A stretch of 64,000 nucleotides of DNA from assembly GCA_020881915.1 (NCBI GenBank), contig JAJFPB010000002.1:6149001-6213000 (forward strand), given 5' to 3'. How positions within the stretch are numbered: the first letter of the stretch is position 1; each line of letters begins with the position of its first letter. Source of the stretch: Paramyrothecium sp. XJ0827 (Eukaryota; Ascomycota; Sordariomycetes; Hypocreales; Stachybotryaceae). The notes beneath the pieces were generated by a model. The model saw only the letters and a list, made by a program, of their open reading frames with translations. It had not been told where the DNA came from and did not search any database. The position numbers and the translations under genes are program-made. Below are positions 45,968 to 57,949 of the stretch, in pieces.

Positions 45968-47717
45968 ATGCCTGGAGTACCCTCCAGTCGAGGCTGCCAA
46001 ACCTGCAGGAAGCAGAAGAAAAAGGTGAGGCAGTGCATGCATCACAAGCGAGGGGTCCAGCCTGTGCAGGACGTTCGGTTCGGGCTGACAACCAGCCCAG
46101 TGCGATTTGGCCAAGCCAGCATGCGGTCGATGTGCGCGTTTAGGCATTGCCTGTCTGGGCAGTGGCACTAAGCGATTCAAGTTCGTACAAGCTTTGACAG
46201 TCGTACCAAGCCAGCAGCTTGTGTCAACCCGTGGAACAAGTCCAGCATCAAGTCCCCTGGCCAAAGTCTCTGCCAACCCGTCCATGCACCTTACCAGCTT
46301 GTTCATTCACCGGATTGAGGTTCAAGATGTACGGTACGACATATCTGCATATGGAGGTTTTCTAAAGCTTCTCCCCCCTCGGCTGGGCAGAAATCGAGCA
46401 CTGGACGCCGCAGTCGATGTTTTCTCAATGGCTTTCTCTAAGTCTTTTCGAGAGCAGCAACCACTTGGACTTTTTAAGAAGTACGGAACTGCGTTGAAAG
46501 AAGTTAGAAGCTCTCTAGAAGCTGGTTCGAAACAAGAAACCATTGACATCATTTGCGCCATCTACATGATTCTGCTTGTGCAGGCAAGTGACCTGGAATG
46601 ATTGACCGACGTGCAACCCGCTGATGAGCGTGTGCTACAGGCTTGGATCGGCCGACAGAGTGAACAGACCATTAGCCACGAGGAGGGCTTGGCACGTCTC
46701 GTAGAGACTTTAGTGAGCCATGGCCCCCAGAATGAGTTCGATGCGAGGGTCCTCTCGGCCATCTCCATACCAGTAGTAAGTAAAGCAAATCACCCTCGTC
46801 TCTTGTGGTCATCTCTGATTTTTTTTGGCAAGATTTTTGGAATCTTCACGAACCCTGGTATCAAGCTGAGTCCAAAGTTTTGGGCTGTTGCGGAAAAGCT
46901 CGCAGCACCCCCGCCAATCAGTCCGCAACCACCCATCTCCATCCAGACGCAAACACCCTTTCCCAGCCTTCATTTCAGGGTTATAGGCAAACTCCCGGAT
47001 CATTTGCACCATCCCGAGCTATACCTTACCGAAATGCGCTACACATACGCAAGGGTTAAGGCTGATCTGCCTAGGTTCGCCTCCTCTCTAGTGAACCTTG
47101 AGAACAAACCACACCAATCAGATCTCACGCGTGCGCGAGCTCGTCGCGACTATCAGGCGGCGTATTCAATGGCACTTGCCATAGCACTTGCCACGAACCA
47201 AATTCTTCAGGCCTCCGATCCCACTGATCAGTCGCTACACAAGGAGCTGCTTAAGTTCGTAGATCAAATTATTGGGTTGGCTGAGGATGCATCGAAGTAC
47301 ATCCCAATCGGGTCCGGTTTCATCGTAGGGCCTTTGTCCATCGCGTGCGCGTCAGTCGATGACCAGACCATGAAGTCATACATGAAGATGCTCCTAGGCC
47401 AATTCTTCGGGGCTTTCAAAGGAGAAGACTGGAGCAAGCTGGCTGACTGGTGGCATTATAAGTTTATGCACATCAGATGTCGGTTTGGCAAACCAAGACC
47501 GACTGACGACCCAGTCAAAGCGGCTAAGGAGATTGCTACGCCAATTAGTTGTGTGCAATGCTCAGCATCGCATAACTATATAGAGGTAGGCAGCGTCATC
47601 CTGCCTATCAACGGGGCCGCATCAGACGCGCGTTCTGAGATCGCTCCTAAAGAGGAAACAAGTATTCCTGTTCATCATCCTAAAGAGCAACAATCAGGTC
47701 ATCTGTTTTTTGTATAG
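45968..47717 (+). CDS. Zn2Cys6 transcription factor of the cluster
   Basis: Four exons: 45968-46024, 46101-46583, 46641-46775 and 46833-47717, giving 519 aa. The zinc cluster is split by intron 1: GCQTCRKQKKK in exon 1 joins CDLAKPACGRCARLGIAC in exon 2, making Cys-x2-Cys-x6-Cys-x6-Cys-x2-Cys-x6-Cys. The second intron (46584-46640, 57 bp) is GC-AG: CAG then gcaagt, acceptor ctacag. It joins MILLVQ to AWIGRQSEQ in frame and removes an in-frame stop. The third (57 bp, frame-neutral) is inferred from SIPV|IFGIFTNPGIKL, a familiar block of the Fungal_trans_2 type. The protein is nuclear and binds CGG triplets. Position at the end of the PKS cluster suggests it is the pathway regulator. The last ~60 residues are polar and not diagnostic. 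Confidence 0.85.
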
Positions 47718-49854
47718 TATGAAGCAGGAATTAGACTATAATAGGGCTGCTCGCTCAGCGGATATACAGACGAGGTCAATTAATGTACAGCTGGACATAC
47801 TGAAGCCCGCGCATCTTTGTGGCTTCAGAGCATTATACGTACAAATAGGTAACTGGTGGTTGTTTCTCATTTGTTTAATGCTTTCAGAATGATTGTGCTC
47901 GACATGAGCACGGGTTCTGAATCGGCCACTTTGAATGCTAAAGTGAATCATGGGGTACGACGTATTGAAGTGGGTCTTTAAAGGATTTCGCGTTTCACCG
48001 GGGCATTCCCGAGTAAGTCTGCGGTTTATCATCGATCAAGACACAGTCTAAGGAGACTGGTGTTGTATTAACTCCGAGGGACATAATTTTGGTTCTCCCC
48101 AAGAAGACGGCCCCGGCTTGCCAAACTTCAATCCTTGTATGAGCGACTTTTTATTCACGTTGTCCTAGACCTCCATAGCTTTATTATGGCCGGGGGACCG
48201 ACCAAAAACGTGCAGGTATCTGACGTAGAGACATTGCAGGGACCTGGCATGAGTACGACCTAGTAAAACAAAGTCATTCATTGAGATCATCACTTTCGTC
48301 GGGGCAACTCAAAAAAAAAAAAAATGCACAGATAAGAAATGGGTTAAATTATCCATTCCAAGTTCTCTAGCCACTCCAAGATGGTTGGGAGGGCCAGGTA
48401 CGCACGTCAATTGGAACGGCTGTCTTTTCCATCTGTTTGGGCTCCTCTCTATCAAGTGGAGCATATTGTGACAAAAGTATTCCTACGACCAGTTTGAGTG
48501 GTATGTAATGTACAACTCAAGAGGGCGAAAGGTGACAACCCCTTGTTGCTGAGACCCCCTGAATGGTTGTTATAAGTTACCTACCCTAAAGCTTTGAGAA
48601 TTTTCAAAAAACCAGGTAAAATTGACAAGGGTGTCAGCGTCGAGGGGCTTCTACCCCTTTGACTTACTCCGCGTCAATCATTGTACATTTGACTCGTCAC
48701 TACTAGCCATGGAAATAGCCTTTAGACTATATTCAATTCACAGTACAAAAACGAAAGCTGCGTAAAACTCAACACACCAGCACCTAAACAGGTAGCTTAT
48801 AGTTCCTGTTCACTTTTCCGAACCCTACAATAAGCCCCACGACCAGAAGACCGAGATGCAATCATACGCCCACATTCGGTATCAACTTCTGATTCGTCAC
48901 ACTTCAGGATCTATGGGATGGCGGTCATGGGCTGTGGCCTTTTCTTTGTAGTGGTTCAATCAGACGCAAAAGAAGCAAATCCAAACCGGACGTGTTGAAC
49001 CCGACAGGGGAAACTCTTTCCTTTGGCTGGTCACGCTCGCAAGGAGGCCCCGTGGATACTCCAGGAGGAGGAGGCTGGGCAGCGTATATCCCATTTCTTA
49101 TTGTAATGATTGTGAAGATAGTTCGGGTTTGAGTTGCACAGCAGATTTGTAGGATGGCGAAAGCAGTAATACACTCAGATCAATGACAACTGGGCTAATG
49201 CGAGTGACCATGATTGTTCGGACGGATCCAATCCTAGGACCGTAGATCACAGAGTCGAGGATCATTACGTAAGTGAGATGCAAATTGACCGTATCCCGGA
49301 GGATTTGTGAAGCTAAGTCGGAATTTTAAACCATGAAGTGCATGTTGAGGGGATGGCATAAGCCGATTTAGCGAGACATTATATTTCCAAGTTAATTTAG
49401 ATAATTCGCAGACATGGGCATGGTGCTCAAGCCTTATCGTCGTGTTACGTTGGTGAGCGACGTGTTCGGAACACCTTGAGGACTCGTCGCCTCTTGAACA
49501 ATCTCTCCCTTAATTCTGAGACTGGAGTTGCCCTAAATCCGGATAGAGGTACATTGCTGTCACTATAGCTCAAGCTGGAGGGATGATGACTATTTGCTTG
49601 GGCGTCACCATCGGATGGACTAGGCATGGGACTTTTTCCATAATAGTCTACGTCTACAAGACAACATCTAGTTAACATTTTGAAGCCTCAGGCATCAGTC
49701 CTCAGAATGAGGGAATAATTATGCGCCTTCAAGGCAACAGTATTATACTCGGAATCACGTTAGTATGTGCTGAAATTGCATGTCCCAGCCCTCTCACAAT
49801 TACTTGGTCTAACAGTACAGCACTTGAGGCATACTTTCACAGCTGCAAAGCACA
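47718..49854. other. 2.1-kb intergenic stretch
   Basis: No convincing gene. A run of about 14 A lies at ~48310. The minus frames at 49098-49283 and 49445-49678 are too short and show no domain. This gap is a natural right-hand border for the biosynthetic cluster. Confidence 0.55.
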
Positions 49855-52800
49855 ATGTCTCACGACTTACGCCTGCTCCCCGGCCAGCGTAACAGGCGCA
49901 TGGGTCAAGAAGTAGAAAACCTTGAGAATGCAATGCACGAGGCCTTACTGGGGCTTTCCCGGAAAAGGGATGGCCCCCTAAGCATCGAGCTTTTCGATAG
50001 CTCAGTTGGTGGAAGTCGGGGCTGGGGAGAACCATTACTGTTCGTCCCTGACAGCCCTCACGCAATCCGGCCCAGCTGGGAATTAATCTTGGCGCACGAT
50101 TCAAACAACTCCGATGAAGATAACGACCAGTTTCCCAACAACTCCATCTTGGACAATGGTAAGTTTACTCACAACAGTATGCAAATGCGTAGCGCCCACA
50201 GCCTGTGTTTCGCGTGCATGGATACCTTCGACTATTTCTCCAAGCACGAAGATGCCTCACATCAGCGCAATGGCAGGTCCCAAACGATGAAGAATAATGT
50301 GGTGCACTCCGATTCACTCTCTTCGCTCTCCATGTCTGCTACTCTCGTTCGATGTTTCATCTGCAGCCAGATCTGGAGGAAGGTTAAAAAGATGTACCCA
50401 AATCTGGAACCTGACGTTTATTCAGACTACAGGATTGAGTGTTGCTGGTCCAACAGGAGCTCGAGTCGAGAGACAAGGATGTGGATGGTCATGTATAAGC
50501 CTTCGATGCGGAAGAGGCCAATACATAATTACCAACATATCCTCAGGCTGGGTCTATGGCCCAAGACACATTTCAGCACACTCTTCGACAAGGAAAAGAA
50601 TCGAGAACAGGCCGTCATCTCTCGTGGGACTTGGGATGAGTGTGCGAATGACAACACCAACGACAATGTTGATACCCGATCTTTAGCCTTGTCGTGGTTG
50701 GCGAGGTGCATGCAGGACGCCGATGGACAACACAGCATCTGCAACCAAAAGGACGAAAATTACCTTCCCACCCGCCTCCTGGACGTGCGACATGCTCTGG
50801 AACGAGGAAAAGCGCGGTTGGTGTACCCCAATGAGACATCTGAAGCCCTCAACAAGGGTTTTCGATATGCATCGTTGAGTCATTGTTGGGGTACCTGGGG
50901 CGCAAAGGAGAATCCCGTGCTCCTGACTTCCAACATGGGGATCGGACAGTCAGAAGGGGAAGAATGGAACAAACTACCAAAGACATTTCAAGAAGCCTTC
51001 AAGATCACTTCCTGGCTGGGATTGAACTGGCTCTGGATCGACTCTATGTGTATCGTTCAGGACTCAGAATCGGACTGGCAGAAAGAAGTATCGATGATGG
51101 ATCGGGTTTACATGAATGCAGAAGTCAACATCTCGGCTGACACAGGAAAGGATAGCCGGGCGGGTTGCTTCGCGAAACGTGAAGAGACAGATATCACCCC
51201 GCTTGAGTTTTCAGCCCCCCGGATTGGACGCGCTTGGATAGTGACGACGGAGGACACATTTGGCTGGATGGAAACGGCGCCCTCACTCTCGCGGGCCTGG
51301 ATCCACCGCGAGAGACAGTTATCAAGACGCATTATCCATTGCACCGCAAAAGAACTGGTATGGGAGTGCTGTGGGCTGGGCAAGGCCTGCTTTGCCAGCG
51401 AGACAATGCCAGGGGGCGCGCCGTTCGATAAGGTCTTTAATGGGGAGACAAAGTTCCAGATCCAGCGCGCGGACGTCGCCACGACTATAACCCTCACTGA
51501 AGGGATAAGCAAGGAAGAACGGCTGGACAAGCTCCACAGGTTGTGGAACTCTACCTGCCAGGACCTCTCGAACAAGACTGTTACCTACGCTTCTGACTTG
51601 CCCGTCATACTTTCGAGTCTAGCCAGAGAGTTCCACAGGCTGATGCCCGATGACGAGTACGTCGCCGGGCTCTGGCGGTCGACGCTGATCGAGGCGCTTA
51701 CCTGGTGGGTCCCAGGTAATAAGGCGGAGTATGACGGCTACATTGCACCGTCATCGTCGTGGCTCAGCGTCGTGAGTCCGGTAAAGTTGTATGAGCCAGG
51801 TCACCGTCAGCACAAACGCGCTGTCGTCGAGATCCTCGGCATCAACGCCCACACCAACTCGGCCAACGATGATCCCTATGGCCAGCTTGCCAGGGGTGCA
51901 GCGTTACACTTGCGAGGTTTCCTGCGTAGGCTACATTTTCACTTCAGGAGAACCAGGGTAAGGGTATCATCCTTAGCGTCGTCGAGAAAGACGCACACGG
52001 CCGGGACCGACTGCGCAGGATTGGTCCAGACTGGGACAAAGAAAAGGGGCAGGCTTATCGAATGACCCTGGACATGTTGACCAGTCTGCCGGACCAGGAA
52101 TTGGAGTGCTACGCCCTATTCACCACCCTGGGCGAATGGGCGCAGTTCCAATGGGATTGCCGACGACGAATTGACTGTCTCCTGTTGCAGAAGGTGGTGG
52201 GGGATGACGGCGGTAGTCGCGCGGAAAGACAACACTGTTACAAGAGGATCGGCACCCTCGACAGTATCAGTCATATACACAGCTTTCAAATACGCTATCA
52301 GGTCGCGCCGGATGCGACGGTCCCGGAGGCAGGCTCCTCGCGAGAGACATATGAGGAGAATCCTGAAGGCTGCGCTGGGCAGCCTGAACCTGAGACTTGG
52401 TTTCCAGGAGAGGACGGTACTGCAGCTACCAAGACTGGAATGGAAACAACACAGTCCAAATTGAATGGGGAAGACGCAGAGGAAAACGGGCGAGAGTCTC
52501 AAGACGGGGATGCAACTCCAGCCAGTGCCGGGATGTCATCGATAGAGCAGCATGACTCCGCTAGAAGTAGTAACAACAACCCACAGGACGACATCTGGGA
52601 TCTACTCGCTGAGTACATTCGCCGAAATCGTTGGATTGTCATCCGGGACTTCAAGGAGGAGGAAAAGACGACAAGGATGGCTTCAAGTTCTAGCAATGGT
52701 GATTCCGAGGTCGAGGAAAGTGATGGAGAAGAAGATGACGAGGATGATTTCCAACCTAGTAATGACGGCTCCTTGCGGCGCAAACTCGGCGTTGAAAGTA

Positions 52801-53185
52801 GGGCAAGTTCGCAGACTAGCGACATGGAGAAGCAGGATAAAGCTAGGATGGCGGATAAGGAGAAGACGAATACAAAGAAAATGAGGAACGGAAAAGGCGC
52901 CGTCAAGAGCATCTCCACCTTGGGTCTGTAATCTTCCGGCTCCACGACCACCCTTCCTCCGCTCTTACTCCAATTACTGGCGCAGAGGATGAAGACGAGG
53001 TCTGGAGCCAGCTACAAGAGGCTCTAGACCTCGACTCCGAGACCGTGGTGTACGGTACTGATCAGGCTCAGAACCCGGAGACGGCTATGTACCAGTTCGA
53101 CGATGTGCTGGATGCATGGCAAGATGTAAGGGACGTGGTCCCCTGGCTGATGCGGCTGGAAGTTTCTGAGGTCATTTTGGTTTAG
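49855..53185 (+). pseudogene. HET-domain protein gene with one frameshift
   Basis: Heterokaryon-incompatibility (HET) family; these proteins trigger cell death after non-self fusion. The first frame (49855 on) holds the full HET domain: RYASLSHCWG, LPKTFQEAF, LNWLWIDSMCIVQD, DWQKEVSMMDRVYMNAEVNI and SRAWIHRERQLSRR. Near 51924-51931 the frame breaks between RGFLR and ATFSLQENQGKG: one base is missing, and no intron of workable size fits. The next frame runs on with QAYRMTLDMLTSLPDQELECY to an acidic, low-complexity region. A 62-bp intron at 52798-52859 then plausibly joins the last part, FRLHDHPSSALTP...DVVPWLMRLEV, ending at 53185. It is a pseudogene or an assembly error. The truncated product would keep the HET domain. 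Confidence 0.75.
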
Positions 53186-53256
53186 TCTTTTTAGGAGAAT
53201 CATCTTTTTGGATTGTCCTGAACTGCTTGATCTTTTCTATGTAATGGAAGTACTTC

Positions 53257-56200
53257 TCAACGCCTTGGGCATGACTTGATTACGGTCTGCACCTTATTAT
53301 CAATTGCCGAGAATGACTTACCCATGCCAGACACGTGGGCATCGTCCATGGCCCTCCTCGCCAGCGCGGCTTGGCCAAACGCCTCCTCGGTCTTCAAGCC
53401 GCGTCCGGCCGCGCCGAGGACCATGCCCATGATGGCAAAAGGCGCGGAGCCAGGGTCGTCGATAATCTCGGCGATGGATAGGGCGCTGTTGGCGATCTCG
53501 CCGCTGATAAAGGCAAAGCGAGCCATGGCCGCGAGGCCCGCAATGGAAAAGGCGACTTCGCCGATAAAAGGGACAACCATGAGGACAAGGCTCACGATGA
53601 GCAGAATCAGCTCCTTCTTCTTCTCTTCCTCAATCTTTTCCCCGATCTCCTTAACTTGGGCCATGTTGTCCACAGCCTGCGATAGCATCGCCACGGGCAC
53701 GGACAGCGCGACGGCAGCGTCGGTGGTGTCATTGGCAGGGGAGTACATGCCCAAGCCGATGGACATCATAGCAGCTGAGAACTTTCCCCGGAGCCGATCA
53801 ATCTCAGGCAGGGCCTTCTCCCAGATCTCCTTAGGGTCCTGGACCTCGATATGATCGGCCTTGCGCGGAAACTCGCCGAGGAGCCATTGCGACTCATTTG
53901 GGCAATCCGCACAATCATCCATGTCCCAGAGGTCGAGGTCTCCCCACTTGATCCAGTCTGGCATCATGCCGAGATCATTGAGCAATCCGTCCTCGAAACC
54001 CTTCTTATCGCGTAGTTTGTACTCAATAATCCAGCTCTCGTAACCCACCTCCGGGTCATCCCAGGTACCGTCGGCCATAATAGGCTTCGGTACCGGACAA
54101 GGTCCCTCGTAACGGTAGTGGTCCTTCTTAGAGCGTTTGTACTTACAGTCAAAATACTTATTTCCCATTCCCTTTTTGGTGTCTTCATCAGTTCCCCAAT
54201 TATCCATCCAATTAATGAGCTTGGGCTCGATAAGATCCTTAACATAATCGGCGTAGTAGCCAAACTTGCCGTCATAGTTATTGTTGATATCTTGGTACTG
54301 GGCGATGGTCTCCCCGAGGAGTTTGTCTATGGCGGCAATGACGTAGATGGAGCGGCAAGGCGACGGGATTTTGCCTGCGTTGGCAGCCTCAACAACCTGG
54401 TCAAGGTCTTCGTACTTGTCAGTGCAGGCGACAGAAGTGGTTTTGATGAAGCCTTTGTCACCTTCAACTGATCTGTGGAACTCCTGCAAGTCGACAGCCC
54501 AATCGCTGGTGCCGGCCAAGTTGAGCTCCTTGGCCTTGTTAACGCGCCTGTCCTTGGTTGCGTGATCCATCCAGGCTACCCAGTTGCCATTCCAAGTCAT
54601 AATGTCCGAGTCACTCTTCTTGTCATACCACATCTTGACTTTCTTATCATCGTTGATCACCGAGTCTTCGATTATGCGCCTGAGCTCCGCGTCGGCAATG
54701 TAACCGCGTGAGTTAGTGCATATGCCTGGCTCGGCTTTGCTTTTCGTATTGGAGCCGGTAAAGGTGCAAGTCGGCCCCGTGCACTTGGGGTTGGACATCT
54801 TGAAGCTGCGACCGTAGCTGGAGATGCCCATCATGATCTGATTGGTGCGAGCACCGGCCTTGGTGAGCATGCTGAGGGCGCCCATTGTCTCTGTCATGTT
54901 GATATGGCTGCGCAGGCAGCTACCCTCAGGACAGCCCGGGCTTGCCCACTTGCTGCCGTAGTCCCATTGGCCGTGCAGGTCGTAGGTCATGTATATGAAA
55001 TAGTCGACCACCTTGGCCATCTCCTTGACTGGAAATCCACGGAGATACCAGTAGCTAGCAGGGAGGGCAATAGATAGCGTCTTGCCCTTTGGTAGCTTGC
55101 CCTTGACCAACTTGAGGAATGCCAGGTAGTTCTTGCCATCGGAGTCGGCGCCAGGCACTGATCCAGGAATGTCTTTGGCGCCGGGGTACTCCCAGTCAAA
55201 ATCAAGTCCATCGAGGTTGTTGGCCTCGAGGAACTTGACCACATTGATAGCGAACTTCTCGCGGTTGGCCTCTGACACGCCGGACCCGAAAATGGGGGCA
55301 GTATCGTGGTCGGTGCTGAAGGACCAGCCACCGAAACTAAGGATTTTCTTGACGCCCTTGGTGTCCATCTTCACCATCTTCTTGAACTGGTCTTTGATGG
55401 CGCCCTTGCCCAGCGCGACCTCGTATTTGCCATCTTTGGAGATCTCGGCAAAGGCAAAGTGAATGTGGGTCAAGGTGTCGAGATCGACTTGGGTTATATC
55501 CATCTTTAGGCATTTGCGATCCTTGCCAAAGGCCTCGAAGTAGCCGATCCGGGAGAAGCTTGCTGGGCCTTCCTTGTTATTAACAATATCAGTTCCGCAG
55601 TTGGAGACACAACCGTTTGTTCCTGGCTTGGCTGTGCCGGGGTGGCCCTTAACCTCGCTAGGCGTGCAGAACTCGGAGGTGGTGCCGCACTGGCCCCAGA
55701 CATTGCAGCAGGCGTTGAGAGGGCAGGGGTTCAGCTTGGCCACGTCGTCATAGTTGTCAGGCCGCTTGGTACCAAGTACCCACGGTCCGCAAAGAGCCGT
55801 AGGATCCTGCGCCGGCATAGGCGGCTCGCCGTCGCTCAGGCAGATGACTTGGCCTCGTTGCAGGCGGTCGCAGCCCGCGTAGCCAAATGTCTTCTTGTTA
55901 TTTTTCTCGATACGCTTCGCGTCGATACCAAAGGCCTCACCAATTGACCAGCAGCCTTCGCCCTCTTGGACCGTATGGGTGAAGCAGGTGCCATCGGCAT
56001 TTGGCTTGGGCGTATGATCAGGGAGGGTGCCCTCGCTGCAGCAAACATACTGCTTGGGCATGAGGGTTGAGCAGAGTTTGGGTGTTTTCTTATTATATTT
56101 GGTAAATTCATCACCAGAGATGCCACACTTTGCGGCCAAAGATGCGCAGCTATCCCCTGATTCGACTCGCCAGTCACGACACTCTCCCCGGCGATGCACA

Positions 56201-57177
56201 GTGTCTCCGGAGCCGGACCTCCGACCCCGGGTCAACGTGGGGCCGGAGGACGACCTTGATGACATCAAGGTCGTCACCGATACAGTTTCTTTGCCTCCAT
56301 TCTCTAGGTCCTGCATGTCGACACACTCTCCTAGAGCGCGGACATAATCTTTCAACCTCATTTGCACAAAGGAAGCGTTACCATGTTGATCAGCAAACAG
56401 GCCAAATCGAGTATCTGAGAAAGTAGTCGCTTTGCTTTTTTTTCCGTCGGCAAGGCCGCAGGCTTGCATGGAGTACCGACCAGGAACAATTTCACTTGCT
56501 GGCGATGTGGCTACAGACTCGAGCAGTCGAGCAACGGCAAGATTGGCAATCTCCCCTCCTGAGAAGGTTCCGACAACACTGTCACCAGAGCGAGCAAACA
56601 TGAGTGAGGAGCCGCATGGGGCTGAGCTGGTCCAGTAGGCCTTAAGCTGAGCCAGGGCGTTAGAGAACTGCTCCTTGCTGGCGGTGCCGCTTAGCTCAGA
56701 CCATCTCGTCTCCATCGCTAGGCTCGAGTCTTCGAGCCTAGCACCACATGAGCCATCCCCGTGGGTGGCATTGATATTGCTCTCGGATCGTCTAACCATC
56801 TTAATTACGACCTCCGTGGATGGCTCTTCGATTTTGTGGTTGTTGATGAGACCATGGTAGGCACCAACTTGCATCTGTGGACCCCCTCCGGAGGTACTGC
56901 ACGCCTTGATGCGCGTATCCGATATGCCTCCTTCGATGTTGAGGGTGAAGAGGACAGTGTCTTTACAGAATGACAGCTCAGCCAGATTGTGATAGGTGGT
57001 CCAGGCAGCCGGGTCTGGGCCGGAAAACTCGCACGCTTGTGGACAATCATGAAGCTGGACATTGTGTAGCGCAGAGGGTGCGTCCGAGTTAGGGGCTCTG
57101 TGGCGCATGAATCCAAGAGTGGGTTGTGTAAGTAGCAGAAGACCCGCGGCTTGAGCTGCGACGGCTGCAGCCCGCAT
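53257..57177 (-). CDS. LysM/GH18 chitinase, killer-toxin-like subgroup C
   Basis: A single exon. I take the Met at 57177, because MRAAAVAAQAAGLLLL is a good signal peptide; an upstream Met at 57273 adds a non-secretory 32 residues. The protein is 1306 aa. An N-terminal region of ~300 residues is followed by two LysM modules (about 333-378 and 398-446), a hevein-type chitin-binding domain (LNPCPLNACCNVWGQCG, about 481-508), and a GH18 catalytic barrel from ~542 with the active-site motif DGLDFDWE (catalytic Glu ~663) and YMTYDLHGQWDYG. A long C-terminal region ends with a strongly hydrophobic stretch (LILLIVSLVLMVVPFIGEVAF). This layout is that of subgroup-C chitinases, related to the alpha/beta subunit of yeast killer toxin. 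They are secreted and thought to breach chitin walls of other fungi. It is intact and convergent with the HET gene 71 bp away. Confidence 0.92.
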   Translation of the reverse strand: MRAAAVAAQAAGLLLLTQPTLGFMRHRAPNSDAPSALHNVQLHDCPQACEFSGPDPAAWTTYHNLAELSFCKDTVLFTLNIEGGISDTRIKACSTSGGGPQMQVGAYHGLINNHKIEEPSTEVVIKMVRRSESNINATHGDGSCGARLEDSSLAMETRWSELSGTASKEQFSNALAQLKAYWTSSAPCGSSLMFARSGDSVVGTFSGGEIANLAVARLLESVATSPASEIVPGRYSMQACGLADGKKSKATTFSDTRFGLFADQHGNASFVQMRLKDYVRALGECVDMQDLENGGKETVSVTTLMSSRSSSGPTLTRGRRSGSGDTVHRRGECRDWRVESGDSCASLAAKCGISGDEFTKYNKKTPKLCSTLMPKQYVCCSEGTLPDHTPKPNADGTCFTHTVQEGEGCWSIGEAFGIDAKRIEKNNKKTFGYAGCDRLQRGQVICLSDGEPPMPAQDPTALCGPWVLGTKRPDNYDDVAKLNPCPLNACCNVWGQCGTTSEFCTPSEVKGHPGTAKPGTNGCVSNCGTDIVNNKEGPASFSRIGYFEAFGKDRKCLKMDITQVDLDTLTHIHFAFAEISKDGKYEVALGKGAIKDQFKKMVKMDTKGVKKILSFGGWSFSTDHDTAPIFGSGVSEANREKFAINVVKFLEANNLDGLDFDWEYPGAKDIPGSVPGADSDGKNYLAFLKLVKGKLPKGKTLSIALPASYWYLRGFPVKEMAKVVDYFIYMTYDLHGQWDYGSKWASPGCPEGSCLRSHINMTETMGALSMLTKAGARTNQIMMGISSYGRSFKMSNPKCTGPTCTFTGSNTKSKAEPGICTNSRGYIADAELRRIIEDSVINDDKKVKMWYDKKSDSDIMTWNGNWVAWMDHATKDRRVNKAKELNLAGTSDWAVDLQEFHRSVEGDKGFIKTTSVACTDKYEDLDQVVEAANAGKIPSPCRSIYVIAAIDKLLGETIAQYQDINNNYDGKFGYYADYVKDLIEPKLINWMDNWGTDEDTKKGMGNKYFDCKYKRSKKDHYRYEGPCPVPKPIMADGTWDDPEVGYESWIIEYKLRDKKGFEDGLLNDLGMMPDWIKWGDLDLWDMDDCADCPNESQWLLGEFPRKADHIEVQDPKEIWEKALPEIDRLRGKFSAAMMSIGLGMYSPANDTTDAAVALSVPVAMLSQAVDNMAQVKEIGEKIEEEKKKELILLIVSLVLMVVPFIGEVAFSIAGLAAMARFAFISGEIANSALSIAEIIDDPGSAPFAIMGMVLGAAGRGLKTEEAFGQAALARRAMDDAHVSGMGKSFSAIDNKVQTVIKSCPRR

Positions 57178-57949
57178 GGTGACAAAATGACGACCAAAGA
57201 AAGTTGTTTCTGTGAACTTAGGACGAATGAAGAAATGAGTAGATTTGTTATTGTTACTGTGATTCCCTATCAAGCCTCCTCAACAGACCTTGGTATGTGT
57301 AATATATTTGAACCCTCGAGCACCACTCTCCAAAGTTTGTTGGCGACTTCCATTGTCACTAATAAAAGACGACGGATTCAAGAACAGCCCCGGATTCCAA
57401 ACCCAAGTGACATGGGGATCTTTTTTCGCTGGATACTGTACTTCAAAGTACCATGTGCATGCAAACAACCCCTGGAGTTTGTGGAACTCGTGTTAGACAG
57501 TGTATCACAGTGGTAAGTGCGCAGCAAACTTGGGGGGGGCAAGGGATATTCCCGTAAGCGAGACTTGTATAAACGAGCCCTACTGGCCATTGATGGAATA
57601 CGGTTTGCTATTTTTACTACCAGTGTGATTACCTCTAACAAGATATGGGGGTGGCTTTGCGATATTCCATTGCTTTACTACCACACTCGGGCTGAAGTTC
57701 CAATAGCCCTGCTAGGACTCAACTCGCGGGGGCCGTTGGTCGCTGGCAGACCCTCTGAGATGTACTTTCATTGGCAGCAAGATATTTAGGGGGGCGGTAG
57801 GATTCACCGGATTGAGTTATAAAGCGTCCATCAACTTTTTATAAATATTGCACGGCTTTGCAGTGAAGCTGTGGACACAATTGTTCATCAACGCTGCTGT
57901 TGGTTTGCTACTGTTGGTCTCCCCTGTCAATGAGAAATGCCTTCTGGTT
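57178..57949. other. Chitinase promoter and intergenic
   Basis: About 770 bp with no gene. The frames here (57290-57496, 57517-57789 and others) show no domain. Confidence 0.6.

Noticed and set aside
48309..48323. A-run suggesting a retroposed poly(A) tail
   Set aside because: No retroposed gene or LINE sequence lies upstream and no flanking duplication was found; a simple homopolymer is enough.
52798..52859. Second frameshift in the HET gene
   Set aside because: A 62-bp intron is workable in phase, so I treat it as probable splicing rather than damage.
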